Shown piece after piece: positions 27,983 through 37,660 of a stretch of DNA of 64,000 nucleotides. The position numbers and the translations under genes were made by a program. Under the pieces are notes generated by a model. It was not told the DNA's origin, did not search any database, and was given only the letters and a program-made list of their open reading frames with translations. The first letter of the stretch is position 1, and each line of letters begins with the position of its first letter. Source of the stretch: Gemmatimonas sp. (GTDB taxonomy: Bacteria; Gemmatimonadota; Gemmatimonadetes; Gemmatimonadales; Gemmatimonadaceae); the NCBI RefSeq assembly GCF_021298855.1, contig NZ_JAJTHI010000022.1, positions 142,272 to 206,271 of the forward strand. The letters are read 5' to 3'.

Positions 27983-28355
27983 CCAGGGCGATGCGTCGCC
28001 GACGGTACATCACGGTCATCATCAGCCGCCCGATCATGCGGCCGGCGATGAGCGGACGCTTGGCGGCTACATGGCGGTGCACAAGCGGCCGGCGGCCTTC
28101 GAGGGCGCCGACGGGTGCGCCTACTCGGTGGACATCCTCACCGATACCACCGGCCAGCCTGAGGCGCCGTGGGGCGCGTATCTGTTCTTCGTGCGCTGGA
28201 GCCACGGAGAGCCCGAGGTGCAGGGGCATCTCGAAACCGGGTTCATGGTGACCGGTTTCAGCGAAGCAGCGGTCCGGCATCAACTTGGCGGCATGGCGCT
28301 CTCGCTGGTGAAGGCCACCCTCGACGGCCTCGTGCGCACGCGGTCGGCCCCGTGA
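27972..28355 (+). CDS. small conserved-looking hypothetical protein between PRODH and rsgA
   Basis: A 127-residue protein I do not recognise. The N-terminus is His-rich (VHHGHHQPPDH). The body has a beta-pattern with WGAYLFFVRWSHGE and GHLETGFMVTG. The TTG at 27972 is supported by GGAG a few bases upstream and overlaps the PRODH stop. An ATG at 28071 would remove the His-rich part. Its stop overlaps the rsgA GTG by 3 bp, so it is coupled on both sides. No signal peptide is seen, so it is probably cytosolic. Confidence 0.6.
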   Translation: MAADQGDASPTVHHGHHQPPDHAAGDERTLGGYMAVHKRPAAFEGADGCAYSVDILTDTTGQPEAPWGAYLFFVRWSHGEPEVQGHLETGFMVTGFSEAAVRHQLGGMALSLVKATLDGLVRTRSAP

Positions 28356-29317
28356 CCCGCGACGCGAGCCTGTTCGTGCAGCAGGGGCCCGCGCCGCCGC
28401 CAGATCACGCCGTGGAAGGCGTCGTCGTGCAAGGCACGGGCGGGGTGTGGGATGTGCGGCTCGAGAGCGGGGCCGTCGCGTCGGCGTCCCTGCGTGGACG
28501 GCTCAAGCACGAGGCGCACGGGGCACTCAAGCTGGCCGTGGGCGACCGGGTGCGGCTGCGTTGGGACAACGGCGACCCGGGCGCGTGGTTCATCACCGAC
28601 ATTCACGAGCGCCGCAGCAAGCTGGCCCGACGTGCGCCCGGCGGAGCGCGCGGTGAACGGGTGGTGGTGGCCAATCTCGACCAGGTGCTCGTGGTCTTCG
28701 CCGCCGCGCGTCCGGAACCGCACCCGCGCATGCTCGACCGATTCCTGGTCATTGCCGAGGCCAATGGACTGCACGCGCGCATCGTGGTGAACAAGTGCGA
28801 TCTCGTGTCCCCAGAGGGGGCGCGCGCGCTCTTTGCCGAACACGTAGCCGCGGGATACCCGGTGCACTACACCAGTGTGAAGACCGGCGAAGGGCTCGAG
28901 GCACTACGGGCGGAGTTGGCCGGCCGCAGCTCGGCGCTCTCCGGCCCCTCGGGCGTGGGGAAGTCGTCACTCATGAACGAGCTGTTCCCGGGGCTCGAGC
29001 TGCGCACGGCTGCCATCAGCGACAGCGTGAACAAGGGGCGCCACACCACGGTCGGGGCCGTGCTCCATCCGTTGCCGGGCGGTGGGTTCCTTGCCGATAC
29101 CCCCGGCCTGCGCGAGGTGGGGCTCTGGGGGATCGATCCCTCGGAGTTGCCGCACTGCTTCCCGGAGTTCGCTCCCCTGCTCGGGGCCTGCCGTTTCGCC
29201 GATTGCTTGCACACCGTGGAGCCGGGGTGCGCGATTCGTGACGCCGTCGAGCGCGGCACGATTGCCCGCGGTCGCTACGAGAGCTACGTGAAGCTGCGCG
29301 AGGAGTTGGCGGCGTAG
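28352..29317 (+). CDS. rsgA: ribosome small subunit-dependent GTPase A
   Basis: A 321-residue circularly permuted GTPase. After an OB-fold, the G motifs occur in the order G4 (VVNKCDLV), G1 (SGPSGVGKSS), then G3 (ADTPGLRE), which is diagnostic of RsgA. The C-terminal zinc knuckle (CRFADCLHTVEPGC) follows. It acts in late 30S maturation, releasing RbfA and checking subunit readiness. The GTG at 28352 is coupled to the previous stop. Normal length. Confidence 0.94.
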   Translation: MTRDASLFVQQGPAPPPDHAVEGVVVQGTGGVWDVRLESGAVASASLRGRLKHEAHGALKLAVGDRVRLRWDNGDPGAWFITDIHERRSKLARRAPGGARGERVVVANLDQVLVVFAAARPEPHPRMLDRFLVIAEANGLHARIVVNKCDLVSPEGARALFAEHVAAGYPVHYTSVKTGEGLEALRAELAGRSSALSGPSGVGKSSLMNELFPGLELRTAAISDSVNKGRHTTVGAVLHPLPGGGFLADTPGLREVGLWGIDPSELPHCFPEFAPLLGACRFADCLHTVEPGCAIRDAVERGTIARGRYESYVKLREELAA

Positions 29318-29404
29318 GGTGCCGTCCATGGTGCGGCGCCACGGTCCCGGAATTCCCAGCGGTTCCGGCAGGAACCGCGGACCGCAGTTGGGGATTGGCC
29401 CGAT

Positions 29405-30148
29405 ATGACGCCCCCTCTCGTTCTCATTGTCGGTGCCACCGGTGGCATTGGCCAGGCGCTCGCCCACCGGCTCCACGCCGCCGGCGTGCCCCTCCTGCTC
29501 GCGGCGCGGCGCGCCGAACCGTTGGCGGCCCTTGGCGCTGCGGTGGAGGCGCCGAGCCTGGTGACCGACGCAACCGACTGGAACCAGCTCGACGCCCTTG
29601 TCGACGCGGCGGTCGCGCACGCGGCGTCGCGTGGCACCACGCTGGGCGGGGTGGTGAACACGGCCGGCTCTCTGCTCCTCAAACCGGCCCATCTGACGCG
29701 CGCGGATGAATACCAGCAGGTGATCGCGCAGAACCTCACGACGGCGTTCGGGGTCGTGCGCGCGGCCGCTCGCGTCCTGACCGGAGGCGGCAGTGTGGTG
29801 CTGTGCAGCACGGCGGCGGTGCGGATTGGTCTTGCCAACCACGAGGCCATCGCAGCGGCCAAGGGAGGGGTGGAGGGACTCGTACGCTCGGCGGCGGCCA
29901 CCTACGCGGCGCGCGGGCTTCGCGTGAACGCCGTGGCGCCCGGGCTTGTGGCGTCGCCCCTCACGGCGCGCATTACCGCGTCCGCGCCGGCGCTCGCCGC
30001 CTCGCAGGCCATGCACGCGCTCGGCCGTATCGGGACGCCCGACGAGGTGGCGTCCCTGATCGCCTGGCTCACCGGTCCCGACGCCGGCTGGGTGACCGGC
30101 CAGGTGTTCGGGATCGACGGCGGGCTGGGGAGCGTGCGAACGCGCTAG
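29405..30148 (+). CDS. SDR family oxidoreductase with replaced catalytic Tyr
   Basis: A 247-residue short-chain dehydrogenase/reductase fold: VGATGGIGQALA is the NAD(P)-binding motif, VVNTAGS stands for NNAG, and the C-terminal FGIDGGLG is typical. The Tyr of the YxxxK active site is replaced: HEAIAAAKGG has Ile where Tyr normally sits, although Lys is kept. It may therefore not be a standard oxidoreductase. It could be a non-catalytic paralog, or use another residue. It starts 87 bp after rsgA, with an 8-bp hairpin in the gap. Confidence 0.82.
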   Translation: MTPPLVLIVGATGGIGQALAHRLHAAGVPLLLAARRAEPLAALGAAVEAPSLVTDATDWNQLDALVDAAVAHAASRGTTLGGVVNTAGSLLLKPAHLTRADEYQQVIAQNLTTAFGVVRAAARVLTGGGSVVLCSTAAVRIGLANHEAIAAAKGGVEGLVRSAAATYAARGLRVNAVAPGLVASPLTARITASAPALAASQAMHALGRIGTPDEVASLIAWLTGPDAGWVTGQVFGIDGGLGSVRTR

Positions 30149-30175
30149 CGCCGGACGCTCCGCCTGCCGCCGCGC

Positions 30176-31072
30176 TCACCACTCCCTGACGTCGCCCCAC
30201 GCAACCCAACCCAGCGCTCCTCCCTTGAACAAGGGACCGAGCCGGCCGAGCTCCGCCGACTTCGCCGTCAGGGCCGCGATCTCCTCGGCGGTGAACTTGC
30301 CCTCGAGGGCCTTCTTCAACTCCGGGTCCGACTGCGCCATGGCCCACAGCGCCATGCGCTCCCGCAGCAGGCCAAATTCCTCGCGCGTCATGGCCTTCCG
30401 CGCCTCAGGCGTTGGCTCCAGCGGCTTTGCGCTCTTGCCGTTCAACCACGGCTGCTCGGAGCCGTCCACGTACGCCTGCCCGCGGATTGAGGCTTCCAGG
30501 GCAATCAGCTCGGGGGGCTGGTGCGGATACGCGCAGCGGCCACCCATGGCGATGACCTGTGTGGTGGCCGAGAGCACCTGAATCGAGTCACGGAGCGCAA
30601 TGACCGCCTTGGCGTCCTTGCGGGCCATCGCAGCCTGCACACGCTTCTCCATCGCCTCGCCCTGCTTCTGCATCCCCTCGAGCCGGGCAATGCTCTTCTC
30701 GTCCATCGACATCATGGCGGCCGGGCTCACCGACTTCTGCGCCGCCGACACGCACTCTTCGGCCGCCTTCCGCTTCGCCTCGTAGGCGGCTCTCGGCGTT
30801 ACGGCAGCGAGCGTGAGTTCAGCGGTGGCGACGAGCGGTTGAAGGCTGGTCAGCACCAGATCCAGCCGCTCGGGGGTGATGGTCATGTTCGCCTTCTTCG
30901 CGCTGCTGTTCGCACTCGGCTCCGCCAGACCAGCCTTCGTCTTCGCGGCGTCCTTGATCGCGTCAGCGCCCATCTTCTTGAGTCGGCCGAGCTGTGCAGA
31001 CGCCGGCGTGGACAGGGGGCCGAGGGCGGCGGTGCCGACCAGCAGGGCGGTGATCCAGTGGAGACGGCGCAT
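30176..31072 (-). CDS. exported helical protein, unknown function
   Basis: A 298-residue protein with a clear signal peptide (MRRLHW start, hydrophobic core, cleavage near ASAQ). The rest is rich in Ala, Lys, Glu and Met in long amphipathic helices (for example, the stretch with MQKQGEAMEKRVQAAMARK) with only two cysteines (AEECVS, GGRCAYP), which may pair by a disulfide. No family recognised. It is convergent with the SDR gene (27-bp gap) and follows the NAGPA-like gene by 134 bp on the same strand. Confidence 0.65.
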   Translation of the reverse strand: MRRLHWITALLVGTAALGPLSTPASAQLGRLKKMGADAIKDAAKTKAGLAEPSANSSAKKANMTITPERLDLVLTSLQPLVATAELTLAAVTPRAAYEAKRKAAEECVSAAQKSVSPAAMMSMDEKSIARLEGMQKQGEAMEKRVQAAMARKDAKAVIALRDSIQVLSATTQVIAMGGRCAYPHQPPELIALEASIRGQAYVDGSEQPWLNGKSAKPLEPTPEARKAMTREEFGLLRERMALWAMAQSDPELKKALEGKFTAEEIAALTAKSAELGRLGPLFKGGALGWVAWGDVREW

Positions 31073-31206
31073 GGCGCAACTCCCGAGGGAATGAGTGGAG
31101 GAAAGCCGGTCGGATAATCTTGGCGTTTGGCCGACGCTGGCAAGTCGGCGGTCGGTCCGGGCGGCCCCACCTCGCGGCGTGGCGTCAGGCGGGTTCCGCA
31201 CGGAGC

Positions 31207-32178
31207 TCAGCGCGGGCGCGCGACGATCGCCAGCGGCACGGCCCGTAGTCCGGGCCAGCGTGACGCCGCGGCGCCGCGGCCAATCCGCAACTGCGCCGAC
31301 AGGCCGCCGTCGAGCATCAGGGCGTCGATCGCCCCGAGTCGCCAGGCGATCTCGGCCATTTCCGGTGTCGTGGGACCGATCGGCACCCGTTCGACGGCTC
31401 GCGTGAGGCCGCTGCCGGTGTCGGCGTAGCGCGACAGGAGGACCAGCAGCATTCCATCGCGCCGCAGGCCGATCACGAGGCGCGCGTCCCGATGGGCACG
31501 ATCGAGGTCGGTGCCTGCGCACAGAGCCGGAACCGGCAGGCCACTCACGAGGAGCTGCGGATACGACTGCACCGCCTCCTCCCAGCGCGCGTCGAGGGTG
31601 GCGGCCGGCAGGGTGTGCGCCGGCAATATTGCCGGCCTGCCGGCGGTGTCGACCGCGAACGCCCCCGCCAGCGCGCCGGCGCCCGGAGCGGCCCGGTCAC
31701 GGCCGCGATGGCGCACCCAGCCCCACGGGCCGGCATCCGTGAACTGGCCGGCGTTGAAGGCGAGAATGGCGTCCGGCGGGGCCTCCTCGATCGTCCATGG
31801 GCCCAACGCATTGCCCGCGCGGGCGATTTCCAGCGTGAGCGTCACGCGGGCCGGATCCACCACCGCCACGATGATCCGGTTGCGCACCCCCTCGGCGCCC
31901 AGCCGGACTGGCCATTCGGCCCAGCGCACGGTGGTGCCGCGCCAGCGCAAGGCCGGTGGGGACGCGGGCGCCGCCTCACGCGCCTGGCAGCGGATGGCGT
32001 CGATGCGGGTCGTTTCCAAGCGCGCGGTACTGCCGGCGGCCGCCGGCGACCCGGCGGAACGTACCGACGTGCCCGGCCGGGACTGGGCGCCCGCCAACCT
32101 TTCGCCCGCCGCAGCGGGAGTCACGATGACGAGGCCGGTGGTGGCCAATGCCAACCGCCACCGGCGCCCGTACCTCAC
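31207..32178 (-). CDS. phosphodiester glycosidase (NAGPA-like) family protein
   Basis: A 323-residue exported protein. The signal region (RRWRLALATTGLVIV) is followed by a NAGPA-type domain with FNAGQF, GPWGWVRHRG, and the C-terminal DALMLDGGLSAQL, which corresponds to the DGG(G/S)S motif of phosphodiester glycosidases. The family removes phosphodiester-linked sugars in envelope polymers or exopolysaccharides. The GTG start at 32178 overlaps the pdxH stop by 4 bp (GTGA), so it is translated with pdxH despite the unrelated role. Confidence 0.75.
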   Translation of the reverse strand: MRYGRRWRLALATTGLVIVTPAAAGERLAGAQSRPGTSVRSAGSPAAAGSTARLETTRIDAIRCQAREAAPASPPALRWRGTTVRWAEWPVRLGAEGVRNRIIVAVVDPARVTLTLEIARAGNALGPWTIEEAPPDAILAFNAGQFTDAGPWGWVRHRGRDRAAPGAGALAGAFAVDTAGRPAILPAHTLPAATLDARWEEAVQSYPQLLVSGLPVPALCAGTDLDRAHRDARLVIGLRRDGMLLVLLSRYADTGSGLTRAVERVPIGPTTPEMAEIAWRLGAIDALMLDGGLSAQLRIGRGAAASRWPGLRAVPLAIVARPR

Positions 32179-32810
32179 GGCGAGAGGCGCCGCTTCACCC
32201 AGCGGCCGGCTTCCTTCCGGAACTGGATGCGGTCGTGCAAGCGACTCGGACGCCCCTGCCAGAATTCGATCTCCTCCGGCACCACACGGAAGCCACCCCA
32301 GTGCTCGGGCAAGGGCACGGAGCCGTTGGCGAAGTGTTGCGCATTTGCGGCCAGCTGCGCCTCCAGCGTTTCGCGCGACGCCAGCACGCTGCTTTGCGAC
32401 GACGTCCACGCACCAATGCGACTGGGCAGGGGGCGCGTTTGGAAGTAGGCGTCGGACTCGGCGCGACTCACCCGCTGCACCGCGCCGTTGATGCGCACCT
32501 GCCGCTCGAGCTCGGCCCAGAAGAAGCAGAGCGACGCGCACGGATTATCGGCCAGCTCCGTGCCCTTGCGACTGCGGTAGTCGGTGTAGAACACGAAGCC
32601 GCGTTCGTCCACGCCCTTGAGCAGCACGATGCGCGCCGAGGGATACGCATCGGGGGTGGCCGTGGCCAGACACATGGCGTTGGGTTCGAGGACCTCGGCC
32701 TTGACCGCCTCGTCGAACCAGACGGAGAACTGCGCGATGGGGTCAGCCGCCACGTCGGCTTCGGAGAGCACGTGACGCTGGTACTCCTTGCGGATGTCGG
32801 CGATGGACAT
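32175..32810 (-). CDS. pdxH: pyridoxamine/pyridoxine 5'-phosphate oxidase
   Basis: A 211-residue FMN enzyme, normal length. Motifs PSARIVLLKGVDERGFVFYT, YRSRKGTEL, and the C-terminal FWQGRPSRLHDRIQF with WVKRRLSP are those of PdxH. It makes pyridoxal 5'-phosphate. PLP is the cofactor of BioF and BioA, encoded a few genes upstream in the same orientation, so linkage with the biotin genes makes metabolic sense. It is 47 bp after bioB and overlaps the NAGPA-like gene. Confidence 0.94.
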   Translation of the reverse strand: MSIADIRKEYQRHVLSEADVAADPIAQFSVWFDEAVKAEVLEPNAMCLATATPDAYPSARIVLLKGVDERGFVFYTDYRSRKGTELADNPCASLCFFWAELERQVRINGAVQRVSRAESDAYFQTRPLPSRIGAWTSSQSSVLASRETLEAQLAANAQHFANGSVPLPEHWGGFRVVPEEIEFWQGRPSRLHDRIQFRKEAGRWVKRRLSP

Positions 32811-32857
32811 GATCTCGGGAAACGGGGGGGAGGGCGCCGTGGCCGGTGTGCGTCGGG

Positions 32858-33925
32858 TCAGGCGACATCAACCAGCGGGAGCGGTGCACGCGGGTACGCT
32901 TCCGGCACGCCATCGAAGGGGTCGCCGGTGAACGCGTCGCCGTCCGGTGTTTCGAGGACAAAGCCCGCATCCTCGATCATGCGCAGATCCTCGCGCGCCG
33001 TCTGCCCCTGCGTGGTGAGGTAGTCGCCCACGAAGATGGAGTTGGCGGGATACAGCCCCATGACCTGCATGCTGCGCAGGTGCACCTCGCGGCCACCGCT
33101 GATGCGGATCTCCTGCGTGGGCAGCAGCAGCCGATACAGCGACAGGATGCGCAGGCACTGGCGCGGGTCGAGCTGGCGCACGCCTTCGAGCTTCGTGCCC
33201 GGGACGGGGATGAGGAAGTTCACCGGCACGCTCTTCACGTCGAGTTCACGCAGGGAGAGCGCCAGGTCGATGACGTCGTCGTGGCTTTCGCCCATGCCGA
33301 GGATGCCGCCGCTGCACGTCTTCATGCCGGCCTTCTTCACCGCTGCCACCGTGTTCACGCGATCCTCGAACGTGTGCGTGTTCACGATCTCCGGCGTGTA
33401 ATTGGCCGAGGTATTGAGGTTGTGGTTCACCGTCTCCACGCCCGCCTCCTTGAGGCGCAGGACCTGCTCCTCGTTGAGCAGCCCCAGGCAGGCGCAGATC
33501 TTGAGGTCGTGCTTCGCGCGCACCGCCTTCACCGCGTCGAGCACTTTGCCGAAGACCGTTTCGCCGGGGGAGCGACCGGAGATCACCATGCACAGCGTGC
33601 CGGCCTTGAGCTGCGCGGCGCGATCGGCGGCTTCCATGATGCGCTCCTGCGCCAGCATGGGGTACTTCTCGATCTCGGCGGCGGAAATCTTGGACTGCGA
33701 GCAGTAGCCGCAGTCCTCCGGGCACAGCCCGCTCTGCGCGTTGAGCAGGAAGTGCAGGCGCACGCGATTGCCCCACGTGGCGCGCCGCACCCGATAGGCA
33801 GCGGCCAACTGGTCGAGCAGCTGATCGTCGGGCGCGGTGAGCACGGCACGGGCTTCATCGCGGGACAGCAGGTCACCGGCGAGTGCCTTGTCGGCGAGCG
33901 ACTGCCAGATGGGGAGCACGGTCAT
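32858..33925 (-). CDS. bioB: biotin synthase
   Basis: A 355-residue radical-SAM enzyme with the [4Fe-4S] motif CPEDCGYC (Cys68, Cys72, Cys75). Residues of the auxiliary [2Fe-2S] cluster lie further on (CMVISGR, CACLGLL, and the Arg in RISGGRE). It inserts sulfur into dethiobiotin. ATG 33925 gives the standard N-terminus. It is the last step of the bioF-bioA-bioD-bioB cluster transcribed on this strand, 62 bp after bioD. Confidence 0.95.
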   Translation of the reverse strand: MTVLPIWQSLADKALAGDLLSRDEARAVLTAPDDQLLDQLAAAYRVRRATWGNRVRLHFLLNAQSGLCPEDCGYCSQSKISAAEIEKYPMLAQERIMEAADRAAQLKAGTLCMVISGRSPGETVFGKVLDAVKAVRAKHDLKICACLGLLNEEQVLRLKEAGVETVNHNLNTSANYTPEIVNTHTFEDRVNTVAAVKKAGMKTCSGGILGMGESHDDVIDLALSLRELDVKSVPVNFLIPVPGTKLEGVRQLDPRQCLRILSLYRLLLPTQEIRISGGREVHLRSMQVMGLYPANSIFVGDYLTTQGQTAREDLRMIEDAGFVLETPDGDAFTGDPFDGVPEAYPRAPLPLVDVA

Positions 33926-33987
33926 GGGACGGAAGGCGAGAGTGAGGGGGCGCTGCGCGCCGATACTGCGTGAAGTGTAAAGGGTTG

Positions 33988-34743
33988 CTACCCAACTGCA
34001 CGACGGTGGGGTGCTGCCCCGCCGCCCAGGAGCGTGTCCAGCCCCGACGCGTGCGCCGCATCGGCGAGCGCGTCGAAATCCTCCACGCGATCGACCCACG
34101 GAAAGCGCAGCAGACGCTGCGTGGGCAGCAGTTCCTGCAGCACGTCGAAGTTGGTGGCCTCCGCCACCGTGGCGTCGTGATCGGTGAGCGAGGTGAGCAC
34201 GATCCCCAGCAGCGGCAGCCGGGCGCGTTCGAGCGCCTGGACGGTGAGCAGCACGTGGTTGAGGACCCCCAGCCGGTTCCCCGCCACGAGGACCATGTCG
34301 CACTGCCAGCTGGCGAACAGGTCGGCGTACGACAGCGTGGCGGTGAGCGGTACCAGGAGGCCGCCGGCACCTTCCACGAGCAGCAGCTCCTGACCGTGTT
34401 CCAGCGCCGTGCGCGCCTCGTTCAGGTGATCGAGCGCAATCGTCACGCCGGCGCGTCGTGCCGCCACCATGGGCGCCAACGGCTCGCGCAACACGTACGG
34501 CCGCACCAGCGACAGGGGGTGCACATTGCCGCAGGCGCCTCGCAGGCGGTCGGCATCGGACAGCAGGCCGCTCGCCGACACGGGTCGCTCGTCGATCCCC
34601 GACTCCGCCGGCTTCATGGCCGCGACGCGCATCCCCAGCTGCCGTGCGCGCGCCGCCAGCGCGCAGCTCACGACCGTCTTGCCAATGCCGGTGTCGGTGC
34701 CGGTGATGCCCAGGCGGCGTACTGCAGGGATGGGGTCAGTCAT
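33988..34743 (-). CDS. bioD: dethiobiotin synthetase
   Basis: A 251-residue ATP-dependent enzyme. The P-loop GTDTGIGKT (residues 15-23) is characteristic, followed by MKPAESGI and [11 protein letters not shown]. It closes the ureido ring of dethiobiotin from DAPA, CO2 and ATP. ATG 34743 overlaps the bioA stop by 8 bp; an upstream in-frame start inside bioA would only add unrelated residues. Confidence 0.93.
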   Translation of the reverse strand: MTDPIPAVRRLGITGTDTGIGKTVVSCALAARARQLGMRVAAMKPAESGIDERPVSASGLLSDADRLRGACGNVHPLSLVRPYVLREPLAPMVAARRAGVTIALDHLNEARTALEHGQELLLVEGAGGLLVPLTATLSYADLFASWQCDMVLVAGNRLGVLNHVLLTVQALERARLPLLGIVLTSLTDHDATVAEATNFDVLQELLPTQRLLRFPWVDRVEDFDALADAAHASGLDTLLGGGAAPHRRAVG

Positions 34744-36040
34744 CGACCGGTCCTCCGGTGGAGAGTGGGGCGGCACGTTCGCCAGCCAGGAAACGCTGCA
34801 GCACGGTGTACACGCGGTCGAGCTCGTCGTCGCGAGTGCAGTAGGGGGGCAAACAGTAGGCCACGTTCCCCAGCGGACGAATGAGAACCCCCTGCTGCAG
34901 CGAGAACGCGGCCAGCTCGCGGCCGATATCGCTGAGATACCCCGATGGCGCCTCCAGCTCCACGGCCGCCACCGTACCGAGCTGACGCACGGCCTTCACA
35001 CCCGGCACATTGCGCAGAGCGGCCAGATGCCACGTGTGGCAGTCGGCGATGCGCTGGCGGGCCCCTTCGCACGCCTCGTCGAACAACGCGAGCGACGCGA
35101 GCGCGGCTGCGCAGGCCATGGGATTGGCCGTGTACGAGTGGCCGTGAAAGAAGGTCTTGCGCCGGTCACTGCTGGAGAACGCCTCGAAGATCGCCTCGGT
35201 GGCCACGGTGGCGCCCAGCGGCAGGACGCCGCCCGTGATTCCCTTGGACAGGCAGATGAGATCGGGGTGCACGGTGGCCAGCGCACAGGCGAACATGGGC
35301 CCCGTGCGCCCGAATCCCGTCATCACCTCGTCGGCAATGAGATGCACGCCGGCCGCCGCGGTGCGCGCACGGATGGCCTGCAAGACCCGCGCATCCCACA
35401 CGCGCATGCCGCTGGCACCCAGCACCAGCGGCTCCACGATGACCGCGGCCAGCTCGTGGCCGCGCGCGTCCAGCAGCGCCTCGAGTGCACGTACCGTGTC
35501 GCCTTCGGAGGGGTCGGGAAGCCGCGCCACCTCGAAGAGCAGGGGCTCGTACATGTGCGTAAAGACCCCGCGCGCGCCGGCCGCCATGGCGCCGAAGGTG
35601 TCGCCATGGTACGCGTTGTCGAGCGCGGCAATGAGACGGCGTGGCGTTCCCTGATTGGCGAACGATTGCAGCGACAGCTTAATCGCCACCTCCACCGCCG
35701 TGGACCCGTTGTCACTGAAGAACACGCGCGACAGCCCCGCCGGGAGCCGCTGTACCAGCGCGGCCGCCAGTCGTGCCGCCGGTTCGTGCGTGAAGCCGGC
35801 AAAGATCACCTGGTCCAGCGTGCGCGCCTGCTCGGCGATCGCCTGCACCAGCGCCGGGTGGCAGTGACCGTGTGTCGTGACCCACCACGACGAGATGGCA
35901 TCGAGCACAGCCTGGCCGTCGGTATCGTACAGCCAGCTGCCCGCTGCGCGCGCGATGGGCCGCGGGAGCGGCGCCTGATGATGCTGGGTGTAGGGATGCC
36001 ACACGTGAGCGGCATCGAGCGAAAGAAAGGGGTGGGCCAT
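34736..36040 (-). CDS. bioA: adenosylmethionine-8-amino-7-oxononanoate aminotransferase
   Basis: A 434-residue class III PLP aminotransferase. WHPYTQH at the N-terminus is typical of BioA, SSWWVTTHGHCHP contributes to SAM binding, and the PLP Lys is in CLSKGITGG. It converts KAPA to DAPA with S-adenosylmethionine as amino donor. ATG 36040 gives the canonical N-terminus; the frame stays open upstream without homology. The next upstream gene bioF ends 40 bp before it. Confidence 0.94.
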   Translation of the reverse strand: MAHPFLSLDAAHVWHPYTQHHQAPLPRPIARAAGSWLYDTDGQAVLDAISSWWVTTHGHCHPALVQAIAEQARTLDQVIFAGFTHEPAARLAAALVQRLPAGLSRVFFSDNGSTAVEVAIKLSLQSFANQGTPRRLIAALDNAYHGDTFGAMAAGARGVFTHMYEPLLFEVARLPDPSEGDTVRALEALLDARGHELAAVIVEPLVLGASGMRVWDARVLQAIRARTAAAGVHLIADEVMTGFGRTGPMFACALATVHPDLICLSKGITGGVLPLGATVATEAIFEAFSSSDRRKTFFHGHSYTANPMACAAALASLALFDEACEGARQRIADCHTWHLAALRNVPGVKAVRQLGTVAAVELEAPSGYLSDIGRELAAFSLQQGVLIRPLGNVAYCLPPYCTRDDELDRVYTVLQRFLAGERAAPLSTGGPVDD

Positions 36041-36080
36041 GCAGCGCCTGCGCGCGAAGGAAGAAACGGTGCCGCGCGAG

Positions 36081-37292
36081 TCAGACTCGGCGCAGCACGT
36101 CGATGAGCGTGGCGCCGAGGGCATCCACCAGCTCCACCGGATGCACCGCCGACATGGAGATGCGCAGACGCGATGTCCCGGCCGGCACGGTGGGCGGGCG
36201 TACGCCCCCCACCAGGAATCCGCGGCGTCGCAGATCGGCCACGGTGGCCATCGTGCGCACAGGGTCGCCGATCTGCAGCGGGATGATGTGCCCGTCCTCC
36301 GGACCGGTGACCGGCAGCCCGGCCGCGAGGAGTCGCCGGCGCAGGCGCCGGGCGCGGTCACGCACCGCATCGCGGCGCCACCCTTCCACCTCGGCAATGC
36401 GCAACGCCTCGAGCGTGGCCGCGGCCATGGCCGGCGGCGATCCGGTGGTGAAGATGAAGGAGCGCGCGCGGCTCACGAGGAACTCCACCAGCTCCTGTGA
36501 GCCACCCACGTAGGCGCCGGCCGTGCCGAGCGCCTTGCCAAGGGTGCCCACCACCACGTCCACGTCGCGGGAGACGCCGAAGTGTTCGAGGCTGCCGGCG
36601 CCGGTGGCGCCCAGCACCCCGGTGCCGTGGGCATCGTCCACGTAGGTCCACGCCTCATGATGCCGGGCAATGGGCACCAGCCGGTCGAGCGGACAGTAGT
36701 CCCCGTCCATGGAGAACACGCCCTCCACCACGATGAGTGCCCGACGGAACTGGGTACGCTCGGCCGCCAGCATGCGCTCGAGTGCCTCGAGGTCGTTGTG
36801 CGGAAAGACCCGCACCGTGGCGCGCGACAGGCGGCACCCGTCAATGAGCGACGCGTGATTGAGCGCGTCGGAGTAGATCACGTCGCCCCGGTCGGCCAGC
36901 GCCGGGATGGCGCCCACGTTGACCATGTATCCCGACGGAAAGAGGAGGGTGTAGTCGCACCCCTTGAGCCGGGCGAGCGTGTGCTCGAGCGCCTCGTGTA
37001 TCGGATGATTGCCGGAGATGAGCCGGGCGGCGGCCGCTCCCGTGCCCTCGGCCTGCAGCACGGCATGAGCCGCGCGCGCCACCCGCGCATCGCTCGCCAA
37101 CCCCAGATAATCGTTGGAGGCGAAGTCGGCCACCCGGTCGCCGCCCAGCAGCACGGTGCCCGCACGCCGCTGCTGCACCTGACGCAGCGCGCGCTTGAGT
37201 CCCTGCGCCTCCAACGCGCGCAACGCGTCGTCGAGCGCCGCGTTCATCGTGGAGGGGGGCAGCAGCGGGTGATCGGAAAACGGCGGACTCAC
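36081..37292 (-). CDS. bioF: 8-amino-7-oxononanoate synthase
   Basis: A 403-residue alpha-oxoamine synthase. FASNDYLGLA, SGNHPIHEALE, DDAHGTGVLG and the PLP Lys motif GTLGKALGTAGAY are visible. It condenses a pimeloyl thioester with alanine, the first committed step of the biotin ring pathway. The GTG at 37292 is preceded by AGGAGG but only two bases away. An ATG at 37247 is an alternative without a Shine-Dalgarno. It follows the cupredoxin gene after 7 bp, so biotin genes are downstream of a copper-chaperone group. Confidence 0.92.
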   Translation of the reverse strand: MSPPFSDHPLLPPSTMNAALDDALRALEAQGLKRALRQVQQRRAGTVLLGGDRVADFASNDYLGLASDARVARAAHAVLQAEGTGAAAARLISGNHPIHEALEHTLARLKGCDYTLLFPSGYMVNVGAIPALADRGDVIYSDALNHASLIDGCRLSRATVRVFPHNDLEALERMLAAERTQFRRALIVVEGVFSMDGDYCPLDRLVPIARHHEAWTYVDDAHGTGVLGATGAGSLEHFGVSRDVDVVVGTLGKALGTAGAYVGGSQELVEFLVSRARSFIFTTGSPPAMAAATLEALRIAEVEGWRRDAVRDRARRLRRRLLAAGLPVTGPEDGHIIPLQIGDPVRTMATVADLRRRGFLVGGVRPPTVPAGTSRLRISMSAVHPVELVDALGATLIDVLRRV

Positions 37293-37299
37293 GACCTCC

Positions 37300-37650
37300 T
37301 CACTGGATCACGAAGGTGAGCTGCGTCTTCGTGGGATGCGCCGAGCACACACCACCAAAGGTGCCGGGCGGCACCGTGTAGTCGGTCTGTTGGCCGGCCG
37401 GCACGGTGAACATGGCGAGGCGATGCTGCACTGTGTCCTCGTTGACCACGCGAATCTTCCGCTTGGGGCCGCGACCGCCCACGAACACCGTGTCGGGCAG
37501 CGGGGTGTCGCGGCCGAAGGCATCGGTCACCACGGCCACACCCCCGCGCTGCACGCGAATGAGCGTGTCGGGGCGTGGCCAGCTCCACCACGCCACCGCG
37601 GCGGTGCCAAAGATGATCGCCACGAGCGTGGCGACGCGTTGCCGGGTCAT
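37300..37650 (-). CDS. membrane-anchored cupredoxin-like protein
   Basis: A 116-residue protein with an N-terminal signal-anchor (ATLVAIIFGTAAVAWWSW) and one cupredoxin-like beta-sandwich. Candidate copper ligands are His in VQHRL and the loop CSAHPTKTQ. The Met usually ending a type-1 site is Gln/Thr here. Probably a periplasmic electron carrier or copper-binding protein, in keeping with SCO and PCu(A)C genes immediately upstream on the same strand. The 7-bp gap to bioF means one transcript is likely. Confidence 0.7.
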   Translation of the reverse strand: MTRQRVATLVAIIFGTAAVAWWSWPRPDTLIRVQRGGVAVVTDAFGRDTPLPDTVFVGGRGPKRKIRVVNEDTVQHRLAMFTVPAGQQTDYTVPPGTFGGVCSAHPTKTQLTFVIQ

Positions 37651-37660
37651 GAGGCGATGA

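Noticed and set aside
29359..29378. 8-bp hairpin between rsgA and the SDR gene
   Set aside because: A perfect stem with a 4-nt loop but no T-tract. It is too short to call a terminator with confidence.
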